DNA of 64,000 bases, from assembly GCF_000234805.1 (NCBI RefSeq), contig NC_016645.1, positions 1,898,391-1,962,390 on the forward strand. Direction: 5' to 3'. Below the pieces are notes generated by a model, which was not told where the DNA came from, searched no databases, and was given only the letters and a program-made list of their open reading frames with translations. Both the position numbers and the translations under genes were made by a program. Each line of letters begins with the position of its first letter. Positions within the stretch are counted from its first letter, which is position 1. Shown one piece after another: positions 17,591-29,634 of this stretch. This DNA comes from Pyrobaculum ferrireducens (GTDB lineage: Archaea; Thermoproteota; Thermoprotei; Thermoproteales; Thermoproteaceae).

Positions 17591-19513
17591 ATGAACAGAG
17601 CCGCTGTGGCCATGGCGGCGCTAGCCGCCGTCTTAATAGCCGTATACTTCGCCCTACAGCCCACCCAGCCCCCCTCCCCACAGCCCACAACTACGCAACC
17701 ACCACCCACCACCACGCCGCCTAGGATCCCGCAAACCTCGACAACCCCAGCAACGGCCACCACCTCTACAAACACCCCCCAGACAACCACAACGCAGACC
17801 TATACAACAACCGCTAGGGCCCCCATCTACCTGCCGAAGATCGAGGTGCAGATAGTGGCGCCTAAAGTGGTGAACACCACGAAGCTACCCTTCCAGATAA
17901 ACTATACCATAGTTATTAGAAACGTCGGCAACGGAACGGGCTCGGTGGACGTCGCCGGCTCCATCCGCAGGCTGGCGCCCGGCGAGGAGGCGAAAATCGA
18001 CGCACACATGACGGCGCGCAGGGCGGGCCTCCACACGGTAGAAGTCGACGTCAACGGCACTAGATATACAGGGGTTGTGGCTGTGTACTACTACGCCCCC
18101 ATGCTCGTAGCGGAGCCCCTGGCGGTAAACGTGACGTCGCTCCCCACAAACGTTACGCTCAGCGCAAGGATTAGAAACGTCGGCAACTACACGGCGAGGG
18201 TGGCCGGGGTAGAGATAAGGCCAGGAGAGGAGAAGACGGTAAACATTACAGTCGCCATAGAGGTAGCTGGAAGCACCATGGTAGAGGTAGAGGGCGTCAA
18301 GATACCCCTCTCCGTCTACTATCTCGTCCCTAAGCTAGAGTGGAGAATAGGCGGCCCCCCCGAGGTGGAGGCCGTGCCCGGGGAGACGTACCCCGTGTGG
18401 CTCTGGGTTAAAAACACAGGAAACGCCACAGCCGAGCTGTCAATCGACGGCAAAAACTACAGCCTAGCCCCCGGCAAGGGGCTAAACACAACAAAGATCG
18501 TCACCGTAGACAGAGCCGGCGTCTACGACGTAGGCTTCCAGCTGAAGGGCGCTGTTAACGCCACAGTTAAGCACACCCTCGTCGCCAAGATAGTGGCTCC
18601 AAAGGTAGAGCTAGTAATCTGGTCACCCGAACTCAAAAGAAGCTGGCCCCTCCCCAACACCACCGACGAGACTACTCTCAGCGTTGTGGAGAAGACAGCC
18701 ACGCTGAAGTGGGGATATATAATATCCACAAACGCCACCAGACGAATAGTGACGTTGATAGTGGAGCACCCAGACGGAGTAGATAAAATCCGCCTCGCGC
18801 CGGGCGAGACGGCGTCTAAAAACTTCACCACCACGTCACAAGCCCCTGGAAGCGCCGAGGCATGGGTAAAAATAAACTCAACACTATACAAGCTAAAGAC
18901 ATCCCTGCAACTAACACCACTCAAAATAACCATAAGCGATGTGTCAAAGATAGAATTCTCTGATAACAGGCAGATAGAGGTAAAAATAACATGTCAAACT
19001 CAGGAGGGACCTCGGGGACCTAACATCAAGATCTTAAGCGTATCAGGCACTCTCACATATACGTCTGGGGGGCGCCAGATATCTGGTACCCTAAAGGCGT
19101 ACTGGGGGTCTGAATACAGCGGTGACTACAGAGGCGAGATAAAGGACAAGTCTGGGTGGCTTTTGGCCAACATATTTGGATACAGTATATATATAGAATT
19201 TACAACATCTCCCCTTGCAGTCACTAAGATACTAATAAATGGAGAGCCACGCAACTGTGAAGTTCCTACTTCGCTTGCCCCCTCTATCTTCTACGCAGAG
19301 AAGCCCACCGCTACGGAAGTGTCTGCTACCGAATACGCCGTGAGGCTAGTTTCGGCTTTCGCCAGGACAGACAGCGAAAAGCCGCAGTCGGCGACATGGA
19401 ACGGGGAATACGTCGAGGTGCAGACGCGGGACGGGACCACTCTGAAGGTGTACTTCGAGAGTGGGAAAGTTAGGATAGAGGGCCCCCTCACGGCGAGTCT
19501 CGTCATATCCTAA
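17591..19513 (+). CDS. Membrane-anchored surface protein with CARDB-like repeats
   Basis: A 640-residue protein. Residues 4-22 form one membrane segment or uncleaved signal anchor. A Pro/Thr-rich stalk (about residues 24-75, probably O-glycosylated) is followed by at least three beta-sandwich repeats of about 85 residues. These carry the recurring pattern IRNVGN...G..V.G....APGEE, a hallmark of CARDB domains, with many Asn-X-Thr sequons. The last 200 residues have no clear repeat. I chose ATG 17591 from the TATA spacing; the open frame extends upstream through the divergent gene. It could act as a stalk that spaces or binds the surface layer. Confidence 0.85.
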   Translation: MNRAAVAMAALAAVLIAVYFALQPTQPPSPQPTTTQPPPTTTPPRIPQTSTTPATATTSTNTPQTTTTQTYTTTARAPIYLPKIEVQIVAPKVVNTTKLPFQINYTIVIRNVGNGTGSVDVAGSIRRLAPGEEAKIDAHMTARRAGLHTVEVDVNGTRYTGVVAVYYYAPMLVAEPLAVNVTSLPTNVTLSARIRNVGNYTARVAGVEIRPGEEKTVNITVAIEVAGSTMVEVEGVKIPLSVYYLVPKLEWRIGGPPEVEAVPGETYPVWLWVKNTGNATAELSIDGKNYSLAPGKGLNTTKIVTVDRAGVYDVGFQLKGAVNATVKHTLVAKIVAPKVELVIWSPELKRSWPLPNTTDETTLSVVEKTATLKWGYIISTNATRRIVTLIVEHPDGVDKIRLAPGETASKNFTTTSQAPGSAEAWVKINSTLYKLKTSLQLTPLKITISDVSKIEFSDNRQIEVKITCQTQEGPRGPNIKILSVSGTLTYTSGGRQISGTLKAYWGSEYSGDYRGEIKDKSGWLLANIFGYSIYIEFTTSPLAVTKILINGEPRNCEVPTSLAPSIFYAEKPTATEVSATEYAVRLVSAFARTDSEKPQSATWNGEYVEVQTRDGTTLKVYFESGKVRIEGPLTASLVIS

Positions 19514-19525
19514 TAGTAGAGAAAA

Positions 19526-19538
19526 CTTTTTAAAGACT
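19526..19538 (+). promoter_or_regulatory. Promoter of the giant surface protein gene
   Basis: A TATA-like aactttttaaag lies about 22-25 bp before the ATG at 19555, with purine-rich sequence (agagaaaa) just upstream where a BRE is expected. Spacing implies a leaderless mRNA. Confidence 0.6.
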
Positions 19539-19554
19539 CCACATTCAGAGTGTT

Positions 19555-22500
19555 ATGCATAACCAAACAAAGACAATCCTGGCAGTCCTACTACTAACAG
19601 TCCTAACTACAGTGGCATACGCCCAGTACGGCCCCGGACAGGCGCTACCCTCCGTCTTCGACGTAATATTGCAGATAAACGACGCAAGGGGGGCCTACGG
19701 CACCGACTACGACCTCTGCACACCCTGGCCCAAGGGCCTCGCCAACTTCCCGCCATACAAATTCGCCGCTGGCAAAAACTTCACCTTAATTATAAGAGAA
19801 ACCGCCTCCTCTCCCAAGTACCCCTCCGTATTCCAAGACTTTAGAGTATCCGCCGTCGGCAACGAGACAGGCTTCGTCAGATTCAACATAAACCTGCCGG
19901 CCGGAGTAGACGTCACAAAGAAGACAAGCTGGTACGTCGCAATAGTGGTTGAGTGGCCGAGACCAGGCACCTACTTCCTAGTATACAACCAGACCTTCAC
20001 AGACACAGCCCTCCTAGAGGTAATCGGCAACCTCAGCGGCAGGCCAGAGCTCACAGGCACAGAGGTATACACGGGTCCCTGGGGCGTCTTGACGGTAACC
20101 AACGGCGCCGGCAGATTCGGTAACCTCTCTTCTAGCGTCATACACACATTTTACGTTGGTGTAAACACGCTGGGCAAGCCCTTCGCCTTGACTTTCACCA
20201 GGACGGTCACGATTGCGGGGAGCACCATAACACTCGATGACAATATAGGTCCCAGGAGCGGCCCAACAGACTATGTAAAGCAGTACGATCCAATGGTGAC
20301 GGCGGTGTTCGGTCCCTTCACCTACCTAGCCACCTACGTGACGTCTCTAGGAAAGGCTGGCACCAGCCCATCTGACTACAGTGTGAGCATAGATCCATCA
20401 AAGGTGAAATATGATCACTACGTCTACATAACCATCGAGGGGAGCAGAGGCGTCGTTATAAAGAGCAGAAACGACCTATTTACGACGAGTGGAGCGCTGA
20501 GGTATGTGGCACTGACACTGAACAAGACATTGGTAGAGGCGCCGATGTCTTGTGGGCTAATTATATGGAACATGACGCTTTACAAGGTAACTGTAAACGG
20601 GTTGCTTGACCTGAAGGGTAACCCAATCTTTAACCCAGAGCACTTCCGCTACAAGATACAGATGAAGTTGGGCGACGACTGGGTAACATTTGACAGGGCA
20701 CAAGCCACGTGGAAGGCAGGAATAAACAGGGCGATTGATGTAATAGCAGAGCTATGCGGCCCGTTGCCCAGTACCATAACTGTTAACGATATCACCACCT
20801 ATATCAGGAACTGCGTCAACTCGTTGAGAGCCCAGGGCAAGACCTTTAGAGATGTCGTACTTGCCTTCTACGACCCAGTTACTGTAACAAGGCTAGGCGG
20901 GCTACTTTCACTGACTAATACTGACAAGGAGATATCTCTGGCGGACTTAACTACGAAGCTGGTGGTGGAGTACTACTACGCCTCCCAGCAAGACACGGTC
21001 AACGCCGTAGTTCTTGAAGTAGCGCTGACCGAGCCCGGTGACTACAGCGGTGTGTTGAACGTATCCATTCTACCTGTGCAGATTAGACTGTGGAGGTGGA
21101 GTAACAACTCCCTACCGCCGGCGGTCCCCAACCCAGCAGAGTACTTCTACACAGATCCTCTAGACTTGGCAGGCCTTAGATTTGTCGTGACTGGAGACAC
21201 GATGCAGATAGACAGGATGGCTTACGACGGCGCCGTGTCGTACGACCCGTGGCTAGGGCAGATAGTGTGGACCCTGCCGCCGTATCAGCCCATCCCCGGC
21301 GTTGTGGGCAACGCCAAGCTGTCGCTACCCGTGTTATTCAACGCAAGCGGCTACTTGCCCATGCCTACATTAATTGCAAACTTAACAAAGATAGGCGGCA
21401 GACTAGTGATCAAGTACTTCAACTACAGCGACGCCTTAGCAAATGGCGACTTCTTTGCTAAATTCTCAATGGGGGTGGTTGGTAGCTATGCGTACAAGTT
21501 CAGGATATACAAGGACGACGTGCTTGTGGGCACCGCTAATGTGGTTGCTTACTACCCGGTGATTAACAGCAGTGGATTACTCTACCACGCTAATGCATCA
21601 GACGCACTGCAAGCCGTGCCTGACGACAGACCTAAGGACATGTACGATGTGCAAGTTCTATATCCGCGTGGGATAATGGCTAGGTTCTACGACAGGGAGC
21701 ACGTAATTCACATAGCTATCATTAGAATTTTCCAGAACATATTAATGAGAGATGCCTGTGGAAACCCAGTCACTGGTATATCTGCTGGGCGTGCTGGAGC
21801 GAGCTTGACGCTGGTCATGAATACCGGTGGCAAAAATGTCACTATTGCTAGGCTACCAGTGGGTAGCGAGGTGCCAGTAGATATTTTTGTGCCTATTGAC
21901 GAGTGGGGCAAGCCGCAACTTGATCTAAAAGGTGGCTACATACAGGCCTACGCCGTGCTTAACTACTTCGGCTACACGCTGTACCCGGTAGACAACCGCA
22001 CTAAGTTGCCTGCTACCTCGCCAGTGTGGTTCAACATACCTGTCAAGTTCGGAGTTGTGAGGAAGCCGGTGATGTACCTGCCTATAGCGCCGCTCTTGTT
22101 CAGAGTTTGGAGTCAAGTAGCATCTGTTGATTATGATCCGGTGAAGGAGCCATTGATGGGCTTCGTTGTGAGTGTTTACAATAATGCGACTAAGTCGATT
22201 GAAAGATTTGAAATCGGGCGTAGTATTTCAAATAAAAACGGTATGGCCTATGTGCCAAATGTGCCATTAGGTGTTTACATAAATGTTACTGTTAGGACGA
22301 TAGTTCCTAGGGATGACAGAAGATGGCCATATACATATGCTCAAGTTCAAGCGGGTAACGATTATGCATCGTACGCCAGAGCATTAGGATTTTCCCCAAG
22401 TGTAGATGTTTATACACTTGGCACTAGGGGAGTAATTGATAGTGGAATACTTGTATTCAACAACACTATGATACTAACATCAGAGAATGCCACGAAGTTT

Positions 22501-25500
22501 ATATGTCCTTCCAGTTATACAGACACAAGGAAAGTAATTAACCTAACAGTGGGTGTTTTCGACTTAGTAGTGAGGGTGTTCGACAAGACAGGTAAGTATA
22601 TACTGAGGAGCCAGCCGGTCTTCCTCGGGCCGTATCCACAGGCCACGAGGCCTGTACTACTCAACGTCACGTTGCTCCTGGCTGATGACTACAGCCCGTA
22701 CCACTATGCTTCTATATGGAGAGACTTCAATATTGGCGACTTCAAGATCTTGACCGACTTCCGCGTTATTGGAATCACCGGTATGAGGAGCATATACCTC
22801 AACCTAGCCTCTAAGTACCTCAGCGAGGCACAGAAAGCCTTGGGCTGTCCTAGGTATACAGTTGCCAATTACTCCGCAGCCATCAACGCTTATGCGTTGG
22901 CGGCGATGGCCGGCTACGTGGCTAACGCCTCAACTGATAGATACGCCGCGGTTTATCTACTCACGTCTCAGCAACCCAAGGACATAATTGACGTGTGCCA
23001 GATGAAGCCGTATCAGGCAGGTGCGGCGGAGATAGCGAGGCTGTTCATGAAGGGCCAGAGGCTGAGGTTCGTAGTGTGGTACATGGGCCAGAAGGTCTTT
23101 GACGACTACGTGACTATTACCGGGCCGCTTGTGGACATAAAGGCGGATGTGTACCCAATCAACGTGACAACATACACGAAGAGTATGCGCCTACCGGTAG
23201 ATACTTTTGTGGGCTTCACACTGACCGACGTCTACGTCGGCCTGGCGCTGAACAAGACCGATGGCATGTTCGCCAATAAGACAATTGTGCCGCAACTAAT
23301 CGCTCCGTTCAACGACACTTACAGCACATACAGTCTTCAGTACTTGCTAACTAATGAGCTTGCGAAGTCTGCTGGTCAGCAGTTTAATGACAACGTCACA
23401 GCCTTCGTGGACAGTAACAAACAGGGACCGTGGCTGTACGGCAATTACACGCCTGCCCAGTTCGGTGGTGACTTTGTATATCTGCCAAACATAGCGTTGC
23501 TTAGAAATGCCACAGTTGCCAAGTATCAATTCACCACGCTAAACAACTACACAACTACGACAATTCAGAATAGAGTTGCCAACGACATTCCTGCCGGTAG
23601 CGGCACGATACAAATCCCGGCGTCCCAGTCCGTAAATATAACTTTAAGAGGAGCAAAAATTGTACTGGACCCGGCATCTAATTCAACTTATATAATGCTT
23701 ACTGCGTACAACGGTACTGAGAATGGCAACTTAGTACAGCCACAACTGAACATAACAGGTAAGTTAGTGTCCATCAACGGCACACTATATAAGCCCTACA
23801 ACGATACGATCAACGCCAACTACACAATTCAGGTTGTTGCCAGCGCCAAGTGTGGAAGTATTAGGATTGTACCCGGATCGAACGATATTACGGTGAATAT
23901 AACCATCACCGCTGGATCATGCCCAGCTACTGTGACATATAGTGCTGTGAATAGGTCCTACACATCCATGGTGCTTGTGACAACCTCTTCACCTGGTGCA
24001 GAATATGCAGTGAGCTTCGACAGATGGTTCTCGGTGCCCTATGACTGGAGCCTGGCACAGTACAACGTGCTGTACCACGCGACTAACGTCGTCGAGCGGA
24101 ATGACATATTGCGCGTGCTGACTTACACCGGCGCTACAAAGATTTGTGCCACGCAGACAGGTGCGGCCGCTGTAGGCGAGGACGACGAGTACACATATGA
24201 GCTACAGCTCTCCGGCTTGGAGGTGCCTAACTACCGTACGCTTGAGGTTGTTCTGCCGTGGAAGACCTCTGGTGGAGGAAAGGCGCTTGTAAATATAACG
24301 GCCTACTTCGCCAACAACGACACCAAGATTGACTCCGTAGTGTACAACCTAACCGACATACTGAGCGGCGTCAATGGTACTATGACTTTTGTAAGGTTGT
24401 CGCTTAACTTCGGCAAGGTCGGCGCCAAGGCCTATGACATTGCTACCTCTGGTGCGACCGTGCGGTATGTCATAACATTCCAGATGTACGATCCGAGGAG
24501 CGCTCCGTTTAGCGCCTGCGCGTCGAAGCTAGTACCGCTTGCCGCTAATTACAAGACGGTGTCGATGTACGAGTGCCAGATGCCAGTTGCGCCCGGAGTG
24601 CCTGAGCGTATTGATCCGCAGACCGTGGTGTACTACATTGATCCAGATCTCTCCGCCATGAACGGCTTCGGCGACACCTTTAACAAATATGGTGGATTCG
24701 GGACGCCCATTACCTACGTCGTCAAGTCTGGCGAGGTTGCTCTGTTGCCGTCTTGGTACTACAAGACCTCCGTCGCAGGGTCTAGGATTGCGAGGATTTG
24801 GATAATCGCCGCGAGCTCCGACCCGTCGCAGGGACCGGCGCTTGGCACTAAGTACTACAGCTGGACTGTGAAGGACGACAAGGTGAGCATCAACGTGTAC
24901 AAGTTCGAGAAGTACCTGGTGGTCAACTACGTGCCTAATGTCTGCCCAGCTGGCTGGACCAGCCAGACATTCCTAGACGAATTCGACGGCTCTGGCAGCA
25001 TAGTCGGCCTGGGCTTCGGCACGTCTGGTACGAGTACATTGGTGCTTAGCAACTACACCAAGGTGAATATGTGGAACTCCACCGACATGTGGCTGGCGGG
25101 CGGCGTGTTTAAGTTGCCCACGGTGGCGCTGGATGCCTTGACTGTGGAGAACGACGCGAAGTTCCCGATTGTGGTTGCTTCGCTGTCTGTGAAGTACGGC
25201 GACTACAAGTACTCCATACCTATGTCGCCTCTGCGCGTTGACTCCGGCAAGACGGCGACGGCCCTGCTGAACGGCTACGGCTTCGGCAGGACGTACATGT
25301 TCAGCGTGGCCGACGTGTGGAACTTCAACTTGGTGCAGCCGAACTACCAGTACGGCCTCAATGTCTACCACGCGGGTCTGTACGACGCGGCTAAGTACTT
25401 CGGCCTAGGCGAGGTTGACGTCACGAAGTATCTACGGCCGCTGGAGTCTAAGTACTACGTGCAGAATGTGCTCTACGCAAGCCACGCCGAGACGTCAGAC

Positions 25501-27624
25501 TGGACTTACAATATACTCGGCGGTAAGATCACCGAGGTCACAAAGGGCAAGTGGGGCGACTTGACCGTCCAGTCCAGCGACACCGACTATAAGTACGTCT
25601 TCAGCTACCCGACGCTTCCACTGGCTGAGATACGCGACTGGAACGACAGGCCGCTTGCCAACCAGACAATAGCGCTGTTTGACAGAAATGGCAGGCTCTA
25701 CGCCGTGGTGTACAGCGATAGTAGCGGCAGGCTGGTGTATCCACTGCCCGACATATCTGCAATCGGCTTGACTAACGTGGTGAGGGTGTCGTGGTACGAC
25801 GGCTACATCGTTGAGTTGCTGAGAGGGAAGCCCGAGTTCACGATATGGATCTACGACCAGCTAATCCAGAGAGACGTCACTGAGCTAGGCAACGCGACGA
25901 CGAACTCCAAGATAAGGACGTACGTCTATCCGCTGACTGTGACTGTGAAGGACGACGCCGGTAGGCCGCTGACTAACATGTATGTGAAGGTTGTAGACAC
26001 CTCGACAATTGGCCAGCTGGTCAATGCGGCTAACAAGACCGGCGCCGACGGCGGCGCCCAGGTGGTAGACCTCAGGATTTCGAAGTACTCCAGCGGCGTG
26101 CTGTCGCAGGTGCCCGGCACCAGCTACTACTACTACGTCTATGACCCATCTGGTGCCTTAGTGGCTGTTGGTAGGTTTGAGATACAGAGGGGTGCCTCGG
26201 TGCCGTCGACTGGCTGGAACGTGGTTGCTACTGTGAGGTACGCCACTGAGATACCTGTGAAGAACAGCGCCACGAGGGGCTACATCCTCGTGAAGGGCGT
26301 CGAGTTCCTCAACGGCACGAAGAGCGACGTGAAGATTCCATTCACCGTGAGCGGCGGCGTGATGACTCTGCAGGGCAAGGTGCCGGTATCTGTAGAGTAC
26401 CCGGTCGACATATACGTCACCCACGTCACGCTGGGCGGCCAGGAGGTGCCGGTGAAGGGTGGTCAATTCTTAGTGTTCAGCGGCAAGACTACCGACCTCC
26501 TTGCCGGATTGGATTTCGCCGAGCTGGGACTCACTGGTATAGTAACTATACAGGCTGTCGACGCCACGGGCGCTCCGAGGTCTGACTGGACTGTGCAGAT
26601 ACTATACGGCAACATCACCGCGGCGCAGGGCGGCGGCCAGGTACAGGCAGTGTTGCCTAGGACAGACGTCCTTGACCAGCCGTACACAATTAAGGTAATC
26701 ACCAACGCAATTACCCCCGACGGCAAGGCTCTGGTAAAGACTCAGACACTGGAACTGATGCAGAAGGCCTACGCACTGCAGATACCGGTGTCCACTGTGA
26801 AGGCTGTTGTGCAGGTCGTTGACGGCTTTGGCAACGTGAGGAATGACTGGCCGGTGGTTGTGGAGAACATCGCCACTGGCATGGGCCAGATCACCACCGA
26901 GCTGGTAGACGGCGAGAGGTACGTGGCTAGGGCAACGGGTCTCGGCTTCACCAACACGACGACATTCACCGCCAAGGGTCCGCAGATGGTGGTTAGGGTC
27001 AAGATACCCACTGGCAAGCTTGTGGCGCAGGTTGTAGACGGCTTTGGCAATGTGAGGAGTGACTGGACTGTGAATGTTGTCGGCGTCACCACCGGTCAGG
27101 GCACAGTTGGGCCGGTCGAGGTGCTGGCTGGCCAGTACACTGTGAAGACTTCGGTGTTTAACAAAGAGTTTACACAGGCTGTGAATGTTGGCGTTGGGCA
27201 AACCGCCACCGCAACTATACAGGTGCCGACTGCTAAGCTGAGTATCACCGCTGTTGACGACGACAAGAAGCCGATTGACAACTATGTGACGTATGTCGGC
27301 CTTACTGGTCCGCTGGCCCTTGAGTTTACCAGCCCGCCGAAGAGTGTCGAGGTGCTGGCTGGTAGCTACCAGGTCAAGGTGTCGGCTCTGGGTAAGGACG
27401 CCACGGCCCAGGTGACGCTGAATGCGGGCGATGTGAAGAATATACAAGTGGTTGTGCCGGGCACAGCTGGCCTAGACATCTTTAATACCAGGATACCGTT
27501 GCCCACGCTTGTGCTTTACGCACTTCTGTTGCTAGTGGTGATTGTGATACTGGCGATATTGATAATTGAGTACAACAACTGGAGGAGGAGACGCCTAATG
27601 CAGATTCTCGCCCCGCCGAAGTAA
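19555..27624 (+). CDS. Giant surface glycoprotein, candidate S-layer protein
   Basis: A 2689-residue protein. An N-terminal signal peptide ends near Ala23 (VAYA-QYG), and a C-terminal membrane helix (about residues 2650-2672) is followed by NNWRRRR, so it is exported and held by its tail. The body is beta-rich with many N-glycosylation sequons and few cysteines. The last 300 residues hold three related Ig-like repeats (near residues 2415, 2485 and 2560); the first two share [10 protein letters not shown] and all carry a GxYxVK-type strand. Size, topology, promoter and setting suit the main surface-layer subunit, but I know of no direct proof. GC content changes inside the gene: 22150-22560 and 23600-24000 are more AT-rich. 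Confidence 0.85.
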   Translation: MHNQTKTILAVLLLTVLTTVAYAQYGPGQALPSVFDVILQINDARGAYGTDYDLCTPWPKGLANFPPYKFAAGKNFTLIIRETASSPKYPSVFQDFRVSAVGNETGFVRFNINLPAGVDVTKKTSWYVAIVVEWPRPGTYFLVYNQTFTDTALLEVIGNLSGRPELTGTEVYTGPWGVLTVTNGAGRFGNLSSSVIHTFYVGVNTLGKPFALTFTRTVTIAGSTITLDDNIGPRSGPTDYVKQYDPMVTAVFGPFTYLATYVTSLGKAGTSPSDYSVSIDPSKVKYDHYVYITIEGSRGVVIKSRNDLFTTSGALRYVALTLNKTLVEAPMSCGLIIWNMTLYKVTVNGLLDLKGNPIFNPEHFRYKIQMKLGDDWVTFDRAQATWKAGINRAIDVIAELCGPLPSTITVNDITTYIRNCVNSLRAQGKTFRDVVLAFYDPVTVTRLGGLLSLTNTDKEISLADLTTKLVVEYYYASQQDTVNAVVLEVALTEPGDYSGVLNVSILPVQIRLWRWSNNSLPPAVPNPAEYFYTDPLDLAGLRFVVTGDTMQIDRMAYDGAVSYDPWLGQIVWTLPPYQPIPGVVGNAKLSLPVLFNASGYLPMPTLIANLTKIGGRLVIKYFNYSDALANGDFFAKFSMGVVGSYAYKFRIYKDDVLVGTANVVAYYPVINSSGLLYHANASDALQAVPDDRPKDMYDVQVLYPRGIMARFYDREHVIHIAIIRIFQNILMRDACGNPVTGISAGRAGASLTLVMNTGGKNVTIARLPVGSEVPVDIFVPIDEWGKPQLDLKGGYIQAYAVLNYFGYTLYPVDNRTKLPATSPVWFNIPVKFGVVRKPVMYLPIAPLLFRVWSQVASVDYDPVKEPLMGFVVSVYNNATKSIERFEIGRSISNKNGMAYVPNVPLGVYINVTVRTIVPRDDRRWPYTYAQVQAGNDYASYARALGFSPSVDVYTLGTRGVIDSGILVFNNTMILTSENATKFICPSSYTDTRKVINLTVGVFDLVVRVFDKTGKYILRSQPVFLGPYPQATRPVLLNVTLLLADDYSPYHYASIWRDFNIGDFKILTDFRVIGITGMRSIYLNLASKYLSEAQKALGCPRYTVANYSAAINAYALAAMAGYVANASTDRYAAVYLLTSQQPKDIIDVCQMKPYQAGAAEIARLFMKGQRLRFVVWYMGQKVFDDYVTITGPLVDIKADVYPINVTTYTKSMRLPVDTFVGFTLTDVYVGLALNKTDGMFANKTIVPQLIAPFNDTYSTYSLQYLLTNELAKSAGQQFNDNVTAFVDSNKQGPWLYGNYTPAQFGGDFVYLPNIALLRNATVAKYQFTTLNNYTTTTIQNRVANDIPAGSGTIQIPASQSVNITLRGAKIVLDPASNSTYIMLTAYNGTENGNLVQPQLNITGKLVSINGTLYKPYNDTINANYTIQVVASAKCGSIRIVPGSNDITVNITITAGSCPATVTYSAVNRSYTSMVLVTTSSPGAEYAVSFDRWFSVPYDWSLAQYNVLYHATNVVERNDILRVLTYTGATKICATQTGAAAVGEDDEYTYELQLSGLEVPNYRTLEVVLPWKTSGGGKALVNITAYFANNDTKIDSVVYNLTDILSGVNGTMTFVRLSLNFGKVGAKAYDIATSGATVRYVITFQMYDPRSAPFSACASKLVPLAANYKTVSMYECQMPVAPGVPERIDPQTVVYYIDPDLSAMNGFGDTFNKYGGFGTPITYVVKSGEVALLPSWYYKTSVAGSRIARIWIIAASSDPSQGPALGTKYYSWTVKDDKVSINVYKFEKYLVVNYVPNVCPAGWTSQTFLDEFDGSGSIVGLGFGTSGTSTLVLSNYTKVNMWNSTDMWLAGGVFKLPTVALDALTVENDAKFPIVVASLSVKYGDYKYSIPMSPLRVDSGKTATALLNGYGFGRTYMFSVADVWNFNLVQPNYQYGLNVYHAGLYDAAKYFGLGEVDVTKYLRPLESKYYVQNVLYASHAETSDWTYNILGGKITEVTKGKWGDLTVQSSDTDYKYVFSYPTLPLAEIRDWNDRPLANQTIALFDRNGRLYAVVYSDSSGRLVYPLPDISAIGLTNVVRVSWYDGYIVELLRGKPEFTIWIYDQLIQRDVTELGNATTNSKIRTYVYPLTVTVKDDAGRPLTNMYVKVVDTSTIGQLVNAANKTGADGGAQVVDLRISKYSSGVLSQVPGTSYYYYVYDPSGALVAVGRFEIQRGASVPSTGWNVVATVRYATEIPVKNSATRGYILVKGVEFLNGTKSDVKIPFTVSGGVMTLQGKVPVSVEYPVDIYVTHVTLGGQEVPVKGGQFLVFSGKTTDLLAGLDFAELGLTGIVTIQAVDATGAPRSDWTVQILYGNITAAQGGGQVQAVLPRTDVLDQPYTIKVITNAITPDGKALVKTQTLELMQKAYALQIPVSTVKAVVQVVDGFGNVRNDWPVVVENIATGMGQITTELVDGERYVARATGLGFTNTTTFTAKGPQMVVRVKIPTGKLVAQVVDGFGNVRSDWTVNVVGVTTGQGTVGPVEVLAGQYTVKTSVFNKEFTQAVNVGVGQTATATIQVPTAKLSITAVDDDKKPIDNYVTYVGLTGPLALEFTSPPKSVEVLAGSYQVKVSALGKDATAQVTLNAGDVKNIQVVVPGTAGLDIFNTRIPLPTLVLYALLLLVVIVILAILIIEYNNWRRRRLMQILAPPK

Positions 27625-27629
27625 AAACC

Positions 27630-27662
27630 CTCTTTTTTCTATATTACTCCTCTACTTTTTTA
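27630..27662 (+). terminator. T-rich terminator after the giant surface gene
   Basis: Two T runs (cttttttct and ctttttt) follow the stop codon within 35 bp, the form of archaeal intrinsic terminators. The second run is also close to the TATA position of the AMMECR1 gene starting at 27684. Confidence 0.5.
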
Positions 27663-27683
27663 ACCCCTCTCGCCTCTTTCTCC

Positions 27684-28280
27684 ATGTCTATTGGCTCTGA
27701 GCTGATCTCTCACGTGAGGGCCGCGATGGTCAGCAAGCTCCGCGGCCTTCCTGTGCCGGAGATCCACCCGACTCTTTCCCGTCTCCGCCTCGGTGTGTTT
27801 GTCACAGTGGAGTCTATTGTGAGGTCTGGTGGCTACGAGAGGCGGGAGGTTAGGGGGTCTCTCGGCGTTGTCGAGCCTTTTAGAGACTTGGCTCATGACT
27901 CGGCGAGGGTTGCCGCTAAGCTCGCCATGTCTATACCGAGGTTCACCGAGTTCGACTTGCGGCGTTCTGTTGTCGAGGTGACTCTTGTAGAGGGGCTGAG
28001 GCCCTGGGACGGGGGCTTGGCCGGTTTTGAGTGGGGGCGGGAGGGCGTCTACGCGGTTGCCGGCGACAAGAAGATGGTTGTGCTTCCGCAGACGATGATT
28101 GAGAGGAGGCTGATTGGAGGGGCCCTCCTGCGCTATGTGGAGTCTATGGTGGGGGCGCCCGCCGAGCTGTACCGGTTCTACACGCGCATCTTCTACGAGC
28201 TGAGGCCCGAGGGGGAGGTGATTGAGAGGGAGTTGTGGAAGTCCCGTGTTATTAGGCAATTTTCTGAAGTTGTACGTTAA
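27684..28280 (+). CDS. AMMECR1 domain protein
   Basis: Full-length AMMECR1 family protein (COG2078), 198 residues. Seen: [20 protein letters not shown] (in place of the usual LRGCIG), the conserved [13 protein letters not shown], then [10 protein letters not shown] and MVVLPQTM. The family's biochemical role is unsettled; it is often linked with MEMO proteins, one of which is encoded at 2695-3540. TATA-like ttttttaa about 25 bp upstream. Confidence 0.9.
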   Translation: MSIGSELISHVRAAMVSKLRGLPVPEIHPTLSRLRLGVFVTVESIVRSGGYERREVRGSLGVVEPFRDLAHDSARVAAKLAMSIPRFTEFDLRRSVVEVTLVEGLRPWDGGLAGFEWGREGVYAVAGDKKMVVLPQTMIERRLIGGALLRYVESMVGAPAELYRFYTRIFYELRPEGEVIERELWKSRVIRQFSEVVR

Positions 28281-28309
28281 GCTTTTATACACATCCGCTG
28301 TAGGGTGCA

Positions 28310-29116
28310 ATGTATATTGAGTTGTTCGTCGTGGCTGGGCAAAACGCCGATCTGGAGAACTCTCTTAAGAAGGCTGTGGAGGATCTTAGGAGCCGCGTGC
28401 AGAGGCCTGACAAGATCAGGCTGGCCACCGTCAAGATTAGGCCAGACGCCGTCGACCAGGTGCTGAGGCTGGCTAACGAGCCGCCCGATAAAGTCCCGCC
28501 GCACTACCGATCACTTGTAAACATGCTGAAGAAGTATGGAATAACGAGGTTCCCCGCCGTCGTTGTAGACGGCGCCAAGGTGGGGGAAGGCGACGTGGCC
28601 GTAGACGACGTCCTCCGCGCGGTGCAGGAAAAAGCCCGCGCGGAGTTCCCAGAACTAGCCACCTTCGAACTTGTCCCGCCGAAACCCGCCCCGGCGCCCG
28701 TCCAGCCCTTGGTAAGAGAAGTCGCCCCGCCCCCACCCCCTCCGCCGCCCCCGCCACAGCAACCGCCCCTCCCTACATACACGCCCGAGGTAAAGCCGGT
28801 GGAGTTGCCCCCACCCGAGCCTAAGCCCCTCGCGGAACCCAAGCCAGTTGCGCCAGAGTTGCCTCCGCCTCCTCCGCCGCCCCCGCCGCCTCCACCTCCG
28901 CAGTTGCAACCCGCCCCGGCGCCGGCTCTGCCCCCTCCGCCGCAACGTATGCCTAGGCAGATCACCACCGTCGTCAGGCTGGTGCTGGGGAGGCCGGATA
29001 ACTGTGGGGAGTGTGCCTATTTTGGCCAGCTGACGTCTCGATGCTTCTTGTTTGGCTTCGCCGTGGCCAACCCCGCGTCGCCGCCGTGCAAGCAGTATGT
29101 TAGAGGTGGAGGTTAA
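28310..29116 (+). CDS. Thioredoxin-fold protein with Pro-rich linker and C-terminal Cys motif
   Basis: A 268-residue protein of unknown function. Residues 1-100 look like a thioredoxin/glutaredoxin-type fold (MYIELFVVAGQN, then KYGITRFPAVVVDG with the cis-Pro loop) but lack the CxxC pair. Residues 125-215 are a Pro-rich linker with two runs of ten or more Pro. The C-terminus has Cys232, Cys235, Cys245 and Cys260, a probable metal site. TATA-like cttttatac about 22 bp upstream. Cysteine-motif proteins of a similar kind are encoded at 32855 and 33901, perhaps the same process. Confidence 0.75.
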   Translation: MYIELFVVAGQNADLENSLKKAVEDLRSRVQRPDKIRLATVKIRPDAVDQVLRLANEPPDKVPPHYRSLVNMLKKYGITRFPAVVVDGAKVGEGDVAVDDVLRAVQEKARAEFPELATFELVPPKPAPAPVQPLVREVAPPPPPPPPPPQQPPLPTYTPEVKPVELPPPEPKPLAEPKPVAPELPPPPPPPPPPPPPQLQPAPAPALPPPPQRMPRQITTVVRLVLGRPDNCGECAYFGQLTSRCFLFGFAVANPASPPCKQYVRGGG

Positions 29117-29627
29117 GTACAGAGCCGACCTCTCCGCCGTTAGGCACCGCCTGGCTTCCCTGGGTTTTTCCCTTCTCTCTCTGGAGGAGGAGGTGGATAT
29201 ATACTTCCAGCACCCGTGTAGAGATTTCTCGTCCACAGACGAGGCCCTCCGGGTGAGGATTTCCAAGGGCGGGGTCGCGGTGACTTATAAAGGCCCTAGA
29301 ATGGGCGTGGGGGCTAAGACCAGGGTGGAGGTTTCTGCAGAGGCGTCTGGCGGCGTTGTCGAGATTTTGGAGAGGCTGGGCTTCGCGAGGGTCGCCGCCA
29401 TCAGGAAGAGGCGCGAGTACTACCGGGGAGGCGGGTTTTTGGTATCGCTCGACGCCGTGGAGGGGCTGGGCGAGTTTGTGGAGATCGAGAAGGTGGTGGA
29501 GGACGCGTCGCAGGTGGCGGCGGCCGTGGAGGAGATCAAGAGGCTAGCCAGCGCCTTGGGTCTAGTGGAGGAGGTCAAGGAAACTTATCTTGAGCTGTTT
29601 CTCAACACTTTTAAATCTAGGGGGTAG
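29097..29627 (+). CDS. CYTH-domain protein (class IV adenylyl cyclase / thiamine-triphosphatase type)
   Basis: CYTH superfamily enzyme acting on triphosphate compounds. The signature ExExK is at residues 3-7 (EVEVK), followed by the arginine and lysine strands (ALRVRIS, VTYKGPR, TRVEVS) and EIEKVVED. I took ATG 29097, which places ExExK at the N-terminus as usual and overlaps the upstream gene by 20 bases. The substrate (ATP, thiamine triphosphate or tripolyphosphate) cannot be told from the sequence. Confidence 0.88.
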   Translation: MLEVEVKYRADLSAVRHRLASLGFSLLSLEEEVDIYFQHPCRDFSSTDEALRVRISKGGVAVTYKGPRMGVGAKTRVEVSAEASGGVVEILERLGFARVAAIRKRREYYRGGGFLVSLDAVEGLGEFVEIEKVVEDASQVAAAVEEIKRLASALGLVEEVKETYLELFLNTFKSRG

Positions 29628-29634
29628 TATATAC

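Noticed and set aside
28504-28968. Gly-rich 154-codon minus-strand frame
   Set aside because: It is the antisense of the proline codons in the real gene.
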